Below are positions 18,036 through 29,400 of a DNA stretch of 64,000 nucleotides, piece after piece; within the stretch, counting starts at the first letter, position 1, and each line of letters opens with the position of its first letter. A model generated the notes under the pieces. It worked only from the letters and a program-made list of their open reading frames with translations. It searched no databases and was not told the origin of the DNA. Made by a program: the position numbers and the translations under genes. Origin of the DNA: Mucilaginibacter lappiensis (GTDB lineage: Bacteria; Bacteroidota; Bacteroidia; Sphingobacteriales; Sphingobacteriaceae); NCBI RefSeq assembly GCF_900155965.1, contig NZ_FTMG01000003.1, positions 490,547 through 554,546 on the forward strand, in the 5' to 3' direction.

Positions 18036-19520
18036 TTAATTTTTATATCCAGCTACGAGGGCATTAAACATTCGCTGGTCCTTTACCACATTATTAGCCC
18101 TGTCTAACATTTGCCCTACCTCCCAAAAAAATGGCAGCATACCATTCGTTTTAGCCGTTTTGGTCACATATTTTGTCCAGTAATCCACAGACCTGTTGTG
18201 CATCAACGTATCCTTAGGCATAGGCTTGTTGGGGTCAGTTCTCCTCGCGGTTGAATATTCACCCAGCACCACAGGGATACCTTTGTCAACAAAATTCTGT
18301 TTTATCCCTTGGAACTCAGTGGTGATCTGACTCTCGTCTGTTCCAGGGGGGGCATTGCGGTCTGGCTCTATAGTAGAAAGATTCCCAGCCCCCCAGTAGT
18401 AAACCATCTTGCCCCAGCTTGCATCTGCATCCATTAGAGTAAATTGAAAAGGCGTATAGTCGTGCACCTCGAGTATCAACTTGTTAGGTACCGGGTCGTG
18501 AGGCATAGTAGTCATCAAACTAGCAGTTTTTGTAGGATCAGCGTGAGGCCCCTGCACAACCAGCACCCGGTAACTGTTCCTGCCTCCTGTAGAGCGAACT
18601 GCTTTGATGAATGTTTCGTGATAACCATTGAGTATGGTCATCTGCTCGGCATTATCAGCCTTAGGTTCATTCGTGCCGGCAAATATAAGGTGCTCATCAA
18701 AATCACGCATGGTTGTAGCAATCTGCTCCCAGATCGCCTTTTGCATTGCATTAACGGAATCTTTCTTTAACGCATTGACATTATCTTCCAGCCAGCCAAG
18801 ATCCGCGTGAGCATTTATTATCACATACACATCATTAGCCACACAATATCCAACCACTTGTTTCACCCGCGCAAGCCATGCAGGATCAATTGTTGCCTTT
18901 TTCCGATCGCTTAAATGAGTCCAAACCCAATTTAAGGGAATCCGTACAGCATTGAAACCTAATTTTTTTACAAATTTCACCTGCGCGTCGGTAATTTTAC
19001 CAGACACCCAATCACCATCGTTTGGCGAGTCCATGGTATTGCCCAAATTTAGGCCCATTCCCGTTCCCATTTTTGCAGCCAGTTGCACGGCATTACTGGT
19101 CATTCCAGTCATGTCTGGCGCTATGGGCGATGTATTATAACCGGGGTATAAGGAGGGGGCCTGGGTAACCGTCACCCTTCTTGCCTGGCCGTTGGAACAA
19201 TCTATATATAAAACACCAGAGCGGCTTGCCCCAGTAGCATTTTGCGATAATGTTGTTAAATGAATAACAGTGCTGCCGCTTTTGCCTGATGTTGTGTTTA
19301 ATTGCAACCACGAATAAACAGGATTGCTGATACTCCAGTCTGCATTAGATGTAACGGATATATCCTGGGTACTTCCATCTGCCGTAAAGGCTATGGCGGA
19401 TGCATTAACTGTTAATTGCGGGTCGGGATTATTAGCTTTTTTACAGGAGAGTAAAGATATAACTGTAATAAGAGATATCAATATTTTAAAAGAATGCTTA
19501 ATCTTCATTTTTTTCTTCAT
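18036..19520 (-). CDS. GH5 endoglycanase lipoprotein with BACON domain
   Basis: 494 residues. Lipobox ISLLSC then KKANN. A BACON domain covers about residues 30-122 (SNADWSISNPVYSWLQL). The GH5 barrel shows GLNLGNTMDSP, GFNAVRIPLNWVW, NAHADLGWLED, FAGTNEPK (acid/base Glu near 282), EVHDYTPFQF and VVLGEYSTARR (nucleophile Glu near 418). BACON plus GH5 on an outer-membrane lipoprotein is the plan of surface endoglucanases that open polysaccharide degradation in Bacteroidota PULs, including a xyloglucanase; the exact subfamily is not assigned. As first enzyme gene after SusC/SusD/SGBP it is the likely backbone-cleaving enzyme. A terminator lies just upstream of its start. Confidence 0.88.
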   Translation of the reverse strand: MKKKMKIKHSFKILISLITVISLLSCKKANNPDPQLTVNASAIAFTADGSTQDISVTSNADWSISNPVYSWLQLNTTSGKSGSTVIHLTTLSQNATGASRSGVLYIDCSNGQARRVTVTQAPSLYPGYNTSPIAPDMTGMTSNAVQLAAKMGTGMGLNLGNTMDSPNDGDWVSGKITDAQVKFVKKLGFNAVRIPLNWVWTHLSDRKKATIDPAWLARVKQVVGYCVANDVYVIINAHADLGWLEDNVNALKKDSVNAMQKAIWEQIATTMRDFDEHLIFAGTNEPKADNAEQMTILNGYHETFIKAVRSTGGRNSYRVLVVQGPHADPTKTASLMTTMPHDPVPNKLILEVHDYTPFQFTLMDADASWGKMVYYWGAGNLSTIEPDRNAPPGTDESQITTEFQGIKQNFVDKGIPVVLGEYSTARRTDPNKPMPKDTLMHNRSVDYWTKYVTKTAKTNGMLPFFWEVGQMLDRANNVVKDQRMFNALVAGYKN

Positions 19521-19535
19521 TTTTTAATTAGTTAA

Positions 19536-19569
19536 AAAGCCCCACGGCGATATGCTGCCGCGGGGCTTT
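19536..19569 (-). terminator. Intrinsic terminator between glycan-binding protein and GH5 genes
   Basis: Arms AAAGCCCC and GGGGCTTT with an inner CGGC/GCCG pair, one mismatch and an 8-base loop, followed on the minus strand by a T run. It lies 4 bases after the end of the IPT/TIG gene and about 15 bases before the GH5 start, so it probably lowers enzyme expression relative to susCD. Confidence 0.75.
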
Positions 19570-19572
19570 AGC

Positions 19573-21084
19573 TTATTTAATTTTTACAACTCTCAAGTTA
19601 TCAAAAGCGCCATAAAAGCCGGTTGCTGTAGCGAAACCGCCATAGTTATGTAACCATATATAGCACGTACCATTTCCTGAACTATCCAGGATATCTGAAA
19701 ATTTTGTCATTGGAACACCTTTGCCATCGCCCAGATCAAGATCTGTTTTACGGAACTCCGTAAAAGGAACCGTCAGTGTCATCCAACCTTTTGTAGTATA
19801 CGCTACCGTAGTAGTCCCGGATTTTTTCCATGGTTCCCAACGATAAATAAATGTGTTATTACCGTTAACTTCAATATTAAGTGCTCCTCCATTCCATGCT
19901 TTCGGAATACTTATTTCAAATTTTAATGCATAGTTCTGAATAGAATCGCCCAAATTAGCTTGTGGTATCCATTGCTCCTTATCAAAGGCAAGTTGATAAT
20001 CAGGCGGCCAACCATTACCATAACCTTCTCCCGGCTGCAAAATATTGGTTTTTAGCACAGCAAAGTTTGAAGTATTTCCTGGAAAATCAGGATTGTATGG
20101 CAGCCACGATTGAGCATTAGCAGGGTTGCCAGTAACCTGGCTTCCCCCATCCCAGCCTATCATACCCCACTTATCATTTTCCATATTGGCAATTATACCA
20201 TGCACAAGATCGTGCACATTGTACACCGTAGTACCCGTGCCAAACTCTGTAGTAACAGATACCGGCCCGCTTTGCGTTAGCGTTGGCAAAACGAAGCCAA
20301 CATAACTCCCATCTTTTGATGAACTATAAGAAGTAACTGGTGTACCGGCAAAAGTTAGCTTTTGAATATTTTTAAGATAGCTACCATAAATATAAACCGA
20401 ATCACCCGGGTTGGCATTTTCATTGGAAATACCTGCTATGACCGGGGTCGCAATTAGTTTAAAATTCACCGCACCGATTTTGGTGGTTACCAATACCCGA
20501 TCATTGTTCGTTGCAGCCGGCATCAAAAATCCGATAGAAGTCCCGTTAGTGTCTAATTTAAACGAGGGGATTGCGGTACCCCTATATGAAAAGCTTCGAA
20601 CGAAAAACAGATTTGCACCATAAACATAAACAGAATCACCCGGGTTGGCATATATATTGGAAATTGTCCAAACTGCAGGTGCCGCCGGACCTAATTTAAA
20701 AGAAAACGTTGTTGATCCGGCTGTTGTAACATATTTCACTGTATACAGTTTGGCAGTATCAATTTTTGCATACTGTATGTTAGGTATTTGCACAACAGCA
20801 CTGCCGGGGGCAAATAAAGCACCATTAAAAGGGGCGGAAACTCCGTCAAAATAAATTTGTGTTGCATTTTGCAAATTTTGCCCGGTTATTACTATCCATT
20901 GGCCCATTGCTACGGCGCTGTGTAAAACCGTGTCATTTGGTGAGGCTACATAACTTTTAATAGACGTAATAACCGGAGGAGCACTGCTGCCAACATCTGC
21001 ATTCTTTTTACAAGCTGGCAGTAAGGCCACTATCATACAGAGAAGTGACAAAAAATACAAGCTTAAGTATGATTTCTTTTTCAT
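19573..21084 (-). CDS. Surface glycan-binding lipoprotein with IPT/TIG repeats
   Basis: 503 residues. Lipobox ALLPAC then KKNAD. Three Ig-like IPT/TIG repeats follow (about 38-125, 130-205 and 210-290), each recognisable by phrases such as ITGQNLQNATQIYFDG, VYVYGANLFF and VYIYGSYLKNIQKLTF. The C-terminal half (about 300-503) is a beta-sandwich rich in Trp and Asn (GWPPDYQLAFDKEQW, NIEVNGNN) typical of the glycan-binding domain of SGBP-B/SusE-position proteins. It should capture polysaccharide at the cell surface next to SusD. Its place directly after susD supports this. Confidence 0.85.
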   Translation of the reverse strand: MKKKSYLSLYFLSLLCMIVALLPACKKNADVGSSAPPVITSIKSYVASPNDTVLHSAVAMGQWIVITGQNLQNATQIYFDGVSAPFNGALFAPGSAVVQIPNIQYAKIDTAKLYTVKYVTTAGSTTFSFKLGPAAPAVWTISNIYANPGDSVYVYGANLFFVRSFSYRGTAIPSFKLDTNGTSIGFLMPAATNNDRVLVTTKIGAVNFKLIATPVIAGISNENANPGDSVYIYGSYLKNIQKLTFAGTPVTSYSSSKDGSYVGFVLPTLTQSGPVSVTTEFGTGTTVYNVHDLVHGIIANMENDKWGMIGWDGGSQVTGNPANAQSWLPYNPDFPGNTSNFAVLKTNILQPGEGYGNGWPPDYQLAFDKEQWIPQANLGDSIQNYALKFEISIPKAWNGGALNIEVNGNNTFIYRWEPWKKSGTTTVAYTTKGWMTLTVPFTEFRKTDLDLGDGKGVPMTKFSDILDSSGNGTCYIWLHNYGGFATATGFYGAFDNLRVVKIK

Positions 21085-21108
21085 AACAATATATTTTTAA
21101 TATTTTAA

Positions 21109-22698
21109 TTAATAATAGGGTACCGGCGGCTGCGCCAATTTAGGGTCAGTGGTCAACTCTGATGATGGAATTGGCAACGTAAATGAAGCGATAGTTGCCG
21201 GAAGCGTAACTGGCGGAGCAATAGTATCCCTTTTAGCTATCTTCGTTTTAGGATCATAAGTAAACGAAATCCGACCGTGAGTGGCATCCTGGTCATTAAG
21301 AAACTTCACCGCGTTAGTAGGATCGTAATAAGAATACCTAACCAGGTCTATCCAATATTGTCCTTCAAAAGCAAGTTCAACCCTTCTTTCCGTGCGCAGT
21401 AAAGCCGGGGTTATTGCAGTCACAATATCCACGCCGGCCCTTGCCCGCACAGCATTGAAATACTTTAGAGCATCACCATTGCTTGTAGTACCATCGTTAC
21501 CCAAAATAGCTTCGGCATATACCAAATACACATCGGCCAATCTAAGAATTGCATTATGTTCGGGAGATGACCAAGAATCCATTGTGGGCAAGTTGTTATC
21601 TTTTTCGGTGCCAACAATGTGTTTTTTCAGGCCTGTATTTTTTGCCGTATAACCACCACCGGCTTGATTCAATTCGGGATAAAAATCTCCGGTAAGCACA
21701 ATAGTGGCTTTACGCCTTACCGTATCCTTAGCCGAATACATCCGGTATAAATCGTAACTTGGCGCTATGCCCTCCCATCCTCCTTGTTGTTGAGGAGTAA
21801 CGATATTATCTGGCGCAAAATATTGTTGCAGGGCATTGCCAATACCATAACCCACACCTCCGGCCCACTGGAGCGCGAACAATGATTCAGGGCTATCGTT
21901 GTTTTGCACCTTGAAAAGATCATAATAGCTGGGAAACAAATTTAGCCCGCTATTTTTACACACATTGCCCGCATATTTTTTGGCACTGTCCAGCAAGGCC
22001 TGGTCGCGGCTGCCACTTTTGCCTAAACCTGCCATCGTTAAATATACTTTGCCCAGCATTCCCTGCGCCGACCAGGTAGTTACCCGACCTTTTTCATCTG
22101 TTTTGGGAAGATATTGCACTGCGTAAGTCAGGTCTTTAGTAACAAATTTATACACATCCGAAACAATGTTGCGAGGAAGCAGCGGATCTTTTATCAGTTT
22201 GCTGTTATCTTCAACAATGGGCACAGCCCCCCAATACACCGCCAGGTGATAATAAGCAACGGCACGAATAAATTTTGTCTCAGCTATGGCAGCATTTTTG
22301 TCTGCCGACGAAATGGACGGATCAGCCTGGGTCTGTATGGCGTTGATAACGCCATTACATTGCGCTATAACATTGTACAAGCCAACCCAACCATTTGTCA
22401 CAAGGCCATTTTGGGCGGTAATAGTGCGTGTAAAAAGCTGTATCAAATCGCCATTATAAGGAAAGCTGGCGGAACCGGCCAATACGTCGCCAAGTGGTAT
22501 GTAGCCCTGTGTGTTCCATTGAAACCACTCTGAACCGGCGTACAGGCTTGCCGTAGCCAGCCGTAATTCGGAAGTGGTTTTGTAAAAAGTATTAGCACTG
22601 ATCTGCGAGTTGGACGGACGGTCCAAAAAACTCTTTTTACATCCTGCTATTGCAGCAACACATAGCAGGATGGTGATAATCTTGTTAATTGATTTCAT
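21109..22698 (-). CDS. SusD-like nutrient-binding lipoprotein
   Basis: I take the ATG at 22698 (529 residues); the codon at 22704 is only TTG. Signal peptide with lipobox AAIAGC then KKSFLDRPS, the classical SusD opening. Tetratricopeptide-like helices and family motifs follow: AETKFIRAVAYYHLAVYWGAVPIV, in which the helix AxYYxLxxxxGxVP is diagnostic, then LADVYLVYAEAIL and FNAVRARAGV; ERRVELAFEGQYWIDLVRY is the C-terminal signature. It forms the lid over the SusC pore and binds oligosaccharide at the cell surface. It lies 25 bases from susC and 24 from the IPT/TIG gene. Confidence 0.93.
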   Translation of the reverse strand: MKSINKIITILLCVAAIAGCKKSFLDRPSNSQISANTFYKTTSELRLATASLYAGSEWFQWNTQGYIPLGDVLAGSASFPYNGDLIQLFTRTITAQNGLVTNGWVGLYNVIAQCNGVINAIQTQADPSISSADKNAAIAETKFIRAVAYYHLAVYWGAVPIVEDNSKLIKDPLLPRNIVSDVYKFVTKDLTYAVQYLPKTDEKGRVTTWSAQGMLGKVYLTMAGLGKSGSRDQALLDSAKKYAGNVCKNSGLNLFPSYYDLFKVQNNDSPESLFALQWAGGVGYGIGNALQQYFAPDNIVTPQQQGGWEGIAPSYDLYRMYSAKDTVRRKATIVLTGDFYPELNQAGGGYTAKNTGLKKHIVGTEKDNNLPTMDSWSSPEHNAILRLADVYLVYAEAILGNDGTTSNGDALKYFNAVRARAGVDIVTAITPALLRTERRVELAFEGQYWIDLVRYSYYDPTNAVKFLNDQDATHGRISFTYDPKTKIAKRDTIAPPVTLPATIASFTLPIPSSELTTDPKLAQPPVPYY

Positions 22699-22729
22699 AA
22701 ACAAATATTTTTAATCGGTGATCGTTTTA

Positions 22730-25700
22730 TTATTTCAAGGTTATGTTTGCACCAAAAGTAAATACCCTTGGCAGCGGATAATTACCGACGTCCCAACCTG
22801 CCTGGAGCGGGTTCCACGAACCTATCTCAGGATCCATGCCTTTATATTTTGTAATTATAAATAAGTTGGATACATTGGCATATACCCTAACAGACCGCAC
22901 AGATATTTTGGATAAAAGGCTTTCTGGTATCCGATAACCTAAGGTGATATTTTTGCATCGCAGGAATGAACCATCCTCAATCATTAAACTATTAGGTCGG
23001 TTATTGGTATTGGTATTATCATTTCTCAGTCCTACAACCGTTGTATTGGGGTTGGTAACATATACATTGTTAACATCGGTTGCAGAGCCCTTAGGATCTA
23101 CCAGGGCCAATTTCGCATAATTCAACATCGATGTGAAAAAAGTGGCCTGACCTCTCGGATCGGTTTCCTGTATGGCTATTTGATTGAATACCTTGTTGCC
23201 ATAACTGCCGCTGAAGAAAATATTCAGGTCAAAATTTTTGTAGTTAAATGTATTATTGATACCATACTGGAATTTCGGGATCGGGGAGCCCAAAAAGGTT
23301 TGATCTTTTGAGTCGATAACACCGTCGCCGTTCAAATCCTTGAACATACGGTCGCCGTACCAGATCCCCCCACCTGCCGAAGAAATTGGATAAGGGTTAC
23401 CATTAGCGTCGGTAGGCCGGGCATGGTTTTGAAAATCACTTGGCTTTGAAAATATCCCATCAAATACATAGCCGTAAAATTCGCCAATGGGCTGGCCCAC
23501 TACTGTTTTTTCGATGATATCATTAATTGTATACGATTTTTGGCTTAAGTTGGCCTGGTCTCCACCTGCACCTAAACTGGTCACTTTGTTGTTATTCCGC
23601 GATATGGTAAAAGTAGATTTCCAACTGAAATTTTTAGAAATAATATTGGTAGAATTGATTTGGAAATCAACCCCTTTGTTGCTTAGCGAGCCGACGTTGG
23701 CATAAGGCGCTTGCATAGCCCCCGGCCCCCAACCCGCTACGGTACCAGAGTATTCCGGAAGCGGCACCTGTAATAAAAGGCCGTTTGTTTCGCGATCATA
23801 AACATCTAATGAAAAACCTAACCGCCCATTCCAGAATGATCCGTCGATCCCGGCATTGTAATAATCAGTTTTTTCCCACTTCACATCTGGATTTGCCAAA
23901 TTGTTTTGAAACTGCGCTGTACCTGACAAGCTGTTAGGCACCGATGTAAGTTGGGTTACAAAAGTATTGCCCGGTATGCCTTGATTATTAGTTAGCCCAT
24001 AACCAAGCCTCAGTTTCAACTCATTTATAGATTTTACGCCTTTTAAAAACGCCTCGTTATTAATTTTCCAGGCAAATCCACCCGAATAGGTAGTAACCCA
24101 ACGATGATCTGACGGAAAATTTGAAGAACCATCGTTCCTTACATTGCCGGTGAGCAGGTATCTGTCATCCCATGAAAAATTGATACGGCCGAACCAGGAT
24201 TCCTGTGCATTGCCGCCAGTGGGGGTTGATTGTGAATTATCGCCCGAGTTTGTGGCCGTAGTAGCATCTCCGCCATTAATGGCCTGCACATTGTCTGAAG
24301 CAAAATTCCTTCGTGCGCCGTAAAGATATTCAAAAGTTCTCTCCTGCGATTCATGCCCCGCTAAGGCATCAACATGAAGCTTTTTGAAATTATGGTTATA
24401 AGTTAAAAAATTGCGTATTGCTATATAAAAATTTTGGCCGGCATTTGAGGAACCGAAATTACGGCTGATACTACCTTTGCCAAAACTATAAGTTGGTGAA
24501 TACCTATTTTCCGTATTAAAATCGAAATTACCGGATAGTTCATTTCGCAGCGTCAGGTCTTTAGTAAACTGTATTTCGGCGTACAGATTGCCGAATATCT
24601 GATCGTTCTTTCTTTGGTCTTTTACAATTTGGGCTAATGCCACCGGGTTGGCAATAGGTGCTACCCAACCAGCGGGGTCGGTAACGCCGCCATAGGAACC
24701 ATCAGGGTTTTTTACCGGAACATCAGGGGAAATGCTTAGCGCGGTGGCAATTACATTACCAGAGGTTGTATTTACACTTTCATTAACATGCGCCAATTGA
24801 AGGCTGGTCCCTATTTTTAGCCAATTAGTGGTTTTGTTATCTAAATTCAGCCTTACCGAGTATCTTTTAAAATCAGATCCAAGGGCTATCCCTTCCTGGT
24901 CAAAATACGAGGTTGATAGTAAATATTGGGTTCTGGCATCCCCGCCGCTTATTGTAATCGTGTGATTCATCATCGGAGCCTTCCTGAATAATTCTTTTTG
25001 CCAGTCGGTACCGGAGCCCAGGTATTGAGGGTTGGCAAATTGGGGCCTGGTATCAAAGCCCCAGACAATGCCCCGGGCATTAATGATAGTAGCAAACTGC
25101 TGCAAATTCACCACAGGCAACCGCTTTAGTATTTCCTGGTAACCGGTATAGAAATCATAAGTTATCTGCGGCGCCCCGGCTTTCCCCCTTTTTGTAGTGA
25201 TAACAACTACGCCATTGGTTGCCTGCGAACCGTATATGGCTGTTGCCGAAGCATCTTTCAATACATCTATCGATTCAATTTCGGCAGGATTGATAGCATT
25301 TAATGGATTAGAACCACTACCGGGATCACTCACTGGTGGAATAATGACACCATCTATGACGTACAATGGCGAATTTGAGCCGCTTATTGAAGACACGCCA
25401 CGTATCTGGATAGATACGCCGCCACCGGGCTGGCCCGATACCTGTTGAACCACTACACCTGCAACTTTACCCTGCAGGGCCTGGTCAAACGTGGTTGGTT
25501 GGGTTTTGTTCAATTCTTTACCCGATATGGAACTTATGGAGCCAGTAATATCTTTTCTTGCTCGCTTAGCAAAGCCAACAACAACAACCTCGTCTAAGTT
25601 GCTGGATGTTGATTTGAGGGTGACATTAATTGCGCCAGCTTGCTTAACAGTTATTTCCTGTGGCGAATAGCCTAAAAAGTTAAAAACGAGCACCTTGCCA

Positions 25701-25921
25701 GGTTCAGCCGCTATGGAATAACTACCGTCAATACTGGATATAGACCCGAGGCCCGTCCCTTTAATTTTAATGCTTGCTCCGGGTATTGGCACACCATCGT
25801 CGGAGCTTATTATTTTGCCCGTAATATTTACGGTTTGTGCATGGGCAGAAAAATAAAGAAACATGCCTGTGATAAATAATGAAATCTGGTATTTCATTCT
25901 TCTTTGTAAATTTTTATCCAT
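22730..25921 (-). CDS. SusC-like TonB-dependent outer-membrane transporter
   Basis: 1063 residues. Signal peptide ends YFSAHAQ. A carboxypeptidase-regulatory-like domain (about 30-110, ITGKIISSDDGVPIPGASI) precedes the plug (about 120-240: KDITGSISSISGKELNK, GVSIQIRGVSSISG, PLYVIDGV, EIESIDVLKDASATAIYG). The remaining two thirds form the barrel, ending FGANITLK. It imports oligosaccharides using TonB energy together with SusD. There is no N-terminal STN/FecR-type extension, consistent with control by the adjacent hybrid regulator. Start is the ATG at 25921; an in-frame ATG at 25897 preceded by AAGAAG is also possible. First gene of the leftward operon. Confidence 0.95.
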   Translation of the reverse strand: MDKNLQRRMKYQISLFITGMFLYFSAHAQTVNITGKIISSDDGVPIPGASIKIKGTGLGSISSIDGSYSIAAEPGKVLVFNFLGYSPQEITVKQAGAINVTLKSTSSNLDEVVVVGFAKRARKDITGSISSISGKELNKTQPTTFDQALQGKVAGVVVQQVSGQPGGGVSIQIRGVSSISGSNSPLYVIDGVIIPPVSDPGSGSNPLNAINPAEIESIDVLKDASATAIYGSQATNGVVVITTKRGKAGAPQITYDFYTGYQEILKRLPVVNLQQFATIINARGIVWGFDTRPQFANPQYLGSGTDWQKELFRKAPMMNHTITISGGDARTQYLLSTSYFDQEGIALGSDFKRYSVRLNLDNKTTNWLKIGTSLQLAHVNESVNTTSGNVIATALSISPDVPVKNPDGSYGGVTDPAGWVAPIANPVALAQIVKDQRKNDQIFGNLYAEIQFTKDLTLRNELSGNFDFNTENRYSPTYSFGKGSISRNFGSSNAGQNFYIAIRNFLTYNHNFKKLHVDALAGHESQERTFEYLYGARRNFASDNVQAINGGDATTATNSGDNSQSTPTGGNAQESWFGRINFSWDDRYLLTGNVRNDGSSNFPSDHRWVTTYSGGFAWKINNEAFLKGVKSINELKLRLGYGLTNNQGIPGNTFVTQLTSVPNSLSGTAQFQNNLANPDVKWEKTDYYNAGIDGSFWNGRLGFSLDVYDRETNGLLLQVPLPEYSGTVAGWGPGAMQAPYANVGSLSNKGVDFQINSTNIISKNFSWKSTFTISRNNNKVTSLGAGGDQANLSQKSYTINDIIEKTVVGQPIGEFYGYVFDGIFSKPSDFQNHARPTDANGNPYPISSAGGGIWYGDRMFKDLNGDGVIDSKDQTFLGSPIPKFQYGINNTFNYKNFDLNIFFSGSYGNKVFNQIAIQETDPRGQATFFTSMLNYAKLALVDPKGSATDVNNVYVTNPNTTVVGLRNDNTNTNNRPNSLMIEDGSFLRCKNITLGYRIPESLLSKISVRSVRVYANVSNLFIITKYKGMDPEIGSWNPLQAGWDVGNYPLPRVFTFGANITLK

Positions 25922-26475
25922 CTTTTAAAAGGATTTTAAGGTTTGATAATTGGTTCATTGGTTTGGTTAGTTATTAATTGGTTTTTCTCTCATTCATAAT
26001 TTATTTTGTTATCATATCTTTTTAGATAGCCCGATACCCAAAAACAACCTTTGGAAAATACTTACTGTTAGTTTCTTCACATGAAACGACTGCCCGAACA
26101 ATCAGTTAAAAAACTTCAGTTGCAGTCAGACACATGTTTATTAATTCAAAAAAGTTAGCTGTTGGTCCAATTGGTTATTGGTGGAACATTGTTTAAAAGC
26201 AACATCTTTAAACACATTACTTTGAACTTATATTCTGGGGAATGAAACTATGATTGTTAAAAAGAAAGGAATACCGAATTTGATAATGAATACAGCCCAA
26301 AATGTTAACCACTTTACAACAATCTCAAAATCAGTATTTTAAACTATTAAAAATCACCCCACTTTCATGATTCTTTTATTTTTTCGCAAAATTTTGACTT
26401 CAGTGACAACAATCGGGACTAATTGGCTGTCATAACGCGGACAAGAAGGGGTTGGCAATAATTGGTTAAATTTGA
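25922..26475 (-). promoter_or_regulatory. Upstream region of susC with repeated AACCAATT boxes
   Basis: A 554-base AT-rich gap holding no gene. On the strand of susC, AACCAATTA-type boxes occur at 25947-25955, 25974-25983 and 26169-26176, and another at 26459-26469 close to the regulator's stop codon. No good TAnnTTTG promoter box was found. The boxes are candidates for binding the AraC domain of the neighbouring hybrid regulator. Confidence 0.45.
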
Positions 26476-29400
26476 TTAACTGTTCTTTTCTTCCAGTTTC
26501 TGTTGACGAATTGAACTGACATAGGTGGAGGGAGGGATGTTATACTCATCCTTAAATGCTTTTGTAAAATATTTGGGCGAATTAAAGCCAACTTCATAGC
26601 CAATCTGACTGATCGTCATTTGGCTGGTTTCAAGCAAATACACGGCTTTTTTAAGTCTTATAGAACGGATAAAGTCAACAGGCGACTTCCCCGTAAGCAT
26701 TAAAACTTTTTTATAAAGCGATACCCGGCTCATATTCATCTTGCGGCTTAATTCTTTTACCGAAAGGCTTTCGTTTATTATATTGGATTCTATATATTCA
26801 ACAATACACCTTAACAGTTTTTCATCTTCATTTTGTAAAGGAGTTTCCTGCAATTGCACATCTATCTGCTTTTTGTACGTGCGTTTATAGGTGTCCCGAA
26901 GGGTTAAGATATTTTTGATTTTTGAAATCAATATTTCAAAATTAAATGGTTTTGTCATGTAATCATTCGCGCCAATTTCCAGGCCCTTTATCTGGTCTTC
27001 GTCACCCGTTAACGCGGTTAACAGTACAACGGGAATGTGCGAGGTACGTTTGTCATTCTTTAGTTTTTTGCACAATTCAATTCCTGTCATTTCAGGCATG
27101 CTGATATCACTTACAATAATATCCGGGTGTTGCGATAACGCCTTTTGCCAGCCTTCCCTCCCGTTCGAAGCTTCGATTAAAAAAAATACATCTTTTAAAT
27201 TGTCTTTCAGGTAAAAGCGAAAGTCATCGTTATCCTCCACTAAAAGAACTACCTGCCTTTTATTTGATAGCGGATGTTTGACGATAGTTTTATCCACATT
27301 ATTAGTAATTTCGTTTGCGCTATCGTAATCAATATCATCGTCTGATGGCAGTTTCATATCCCGATCATTATAGATAACAAACGGCAGTTTAATGATAAAA
27401 CAACTGCCGTGATCAGGCTCACTCTCAACCGTTATTTCTCCCCCATGCATCTTCACAAACTCATGCGTAATTGCAAGGCCGATGCCACTGCCCTGGTTAA
27501 TCATCGACTCCGGAATATCGTGTTGAAAAAAACGTTCGAAAATTTTATCTTGTTTTTCATGCGGAATACCAATACCGGTATCAATCACCTTAATTTCAAG
27601 TGGGGTGTCTCCAGTTTCGCTATCTGCATTAAGCAAAACGCTTACCTGGCCGCCAGGCAGTGTAAATTTAAAGGCATTTGATAACAGGTTAAACAATATC
27701 CTTTCTATCTTATCATGGTCAAAATCAGTAAACAGCGAATCAATCGTTGTATCAAAAATAAAATTAATCTCTTTTTGTACAGCGATATCAGTAAATGAAA
27801 GGTATATCTCGTTGATGAACTTCACAATATCTCCCGGCTGGCTATGTAGTTTCAACTCCTGAACTTCCATCTTCCTAAAATCAAGCAACTGGTTTACCAT
27901 GTTCAACAATCGTCTGGCGTTTTTTCCAATCATGCCCAACTGTTGTTTCTGTTCCTGATCAGCGCGGATAAGCATTTTTTCGACCGGTGCCATGATCAGC
28001 GAAATCGGTGTCCTGAACTCGTGACTTACGTTGGTCAAAAATTTAGTTTTCAGTTGATCAAGATCTTGCATTCGCTTAATCTCCTGCCGCTCCTGTTCAA
28101 TTATCAATTTTGCTTCCTGTTTCTCTTTCTCTGCTATGAATTGTCTTCTTATTTTTTGTATTCCGCGCCGGCGTATAAAAAAGAGAGTCCCGGTTATCAG
28201 CAACAGGTAAATAACATAAGCTAAAGTAGATTTCCAGAACGGGGGCAATACTTTAATTTTTAATTTTATATAGCTGGGTTTCCATTTTCCCTCCTGGCCA
28301 ATAGCCCGTACCTTAAAAGTATAATAGCCTCCGTCAAGGTTAGTATAGGTAGCTTTCCGGGTAGCATTATTTGCAGTAAGCCACCCTTTATCAAAACCTT
28401 CCATCATATACTGATGCGTTATTTTATTGGGGTTAAAGAAATTTATGGCGGCAAATTCAATGGTGAACACATTTTCGCTGTGGTTCAGCGTTATTTCCTG
28501 TGTGGCCGAAATTGCTTTAGATAATACGACATGGCCGTCAACTTCTTCATTGGCTGCTATACTTTTGTTGAATAGCTGAAAATCGGTAAAAATTAATTTA
28601 GGCTCATCTATATTCGGATGTATACTCTGTGAGTCGAAAATATTGAAGCCGTGCGAGCCACCAAATACCAATTCCCCTTTACTGGTTTTTAAAGCTGCAT
28701 TTACAGTGAACTCTCTACCCTGCAGGCCATCTGTTTCATCAAAGCTTTCAAATTGAAACTTATAGGCGCCATTACCTGGTGTCAATGTTATCCGGCCCAG
28801 CCCTTTTGATGTACTTAGCCACATGGCCCCCCTGTTATCTTCCAATACATTCAAAACCTGGTTGTCGGGCAACCCGTCCTTTTTAGTCAGCGAGATAAAT
28901 CGGTTGGTTTCAGGGTTTAATATGCTCAGTCCGTCTCTTGTTGCTATCCACATCAGGCCGCGGCTGTCCTGCGTGATATTATGGATGTCATCATTGATCA
29001 AACTGTTAGGGTCGCTTTTCTTTTTACTATAATGTATAACGCGACGTCCATTTTTTAATATTTTATCTATCCCCAAATATCCTCCTACCCAGAGATTACC
29101 TTTGGTGTCTTCAAAGAGTGCGGATACATATCGAGACCTGATATCCGTTTGCTTAAAGGGAGGCGAAAATATTTTTTTGTCTCTGTCAAATATTTGCAAA
29201 CCTGCCGCAAAAGTACCTATCCATAACCGGTTTGATGAATCTTCCAGAATATTCCACACCCGGTCATCAGCAATGCTCGTGGGCACCTTGTCATTATGTT
29301 TGTAGTGAATAAATTTTCTTCCGTCAAAATGATCCAGCCCCCCAAAATAGGTACCTATCCATAGTTGCTGATCATGGTCGATACATAAGCTTACAATAAT

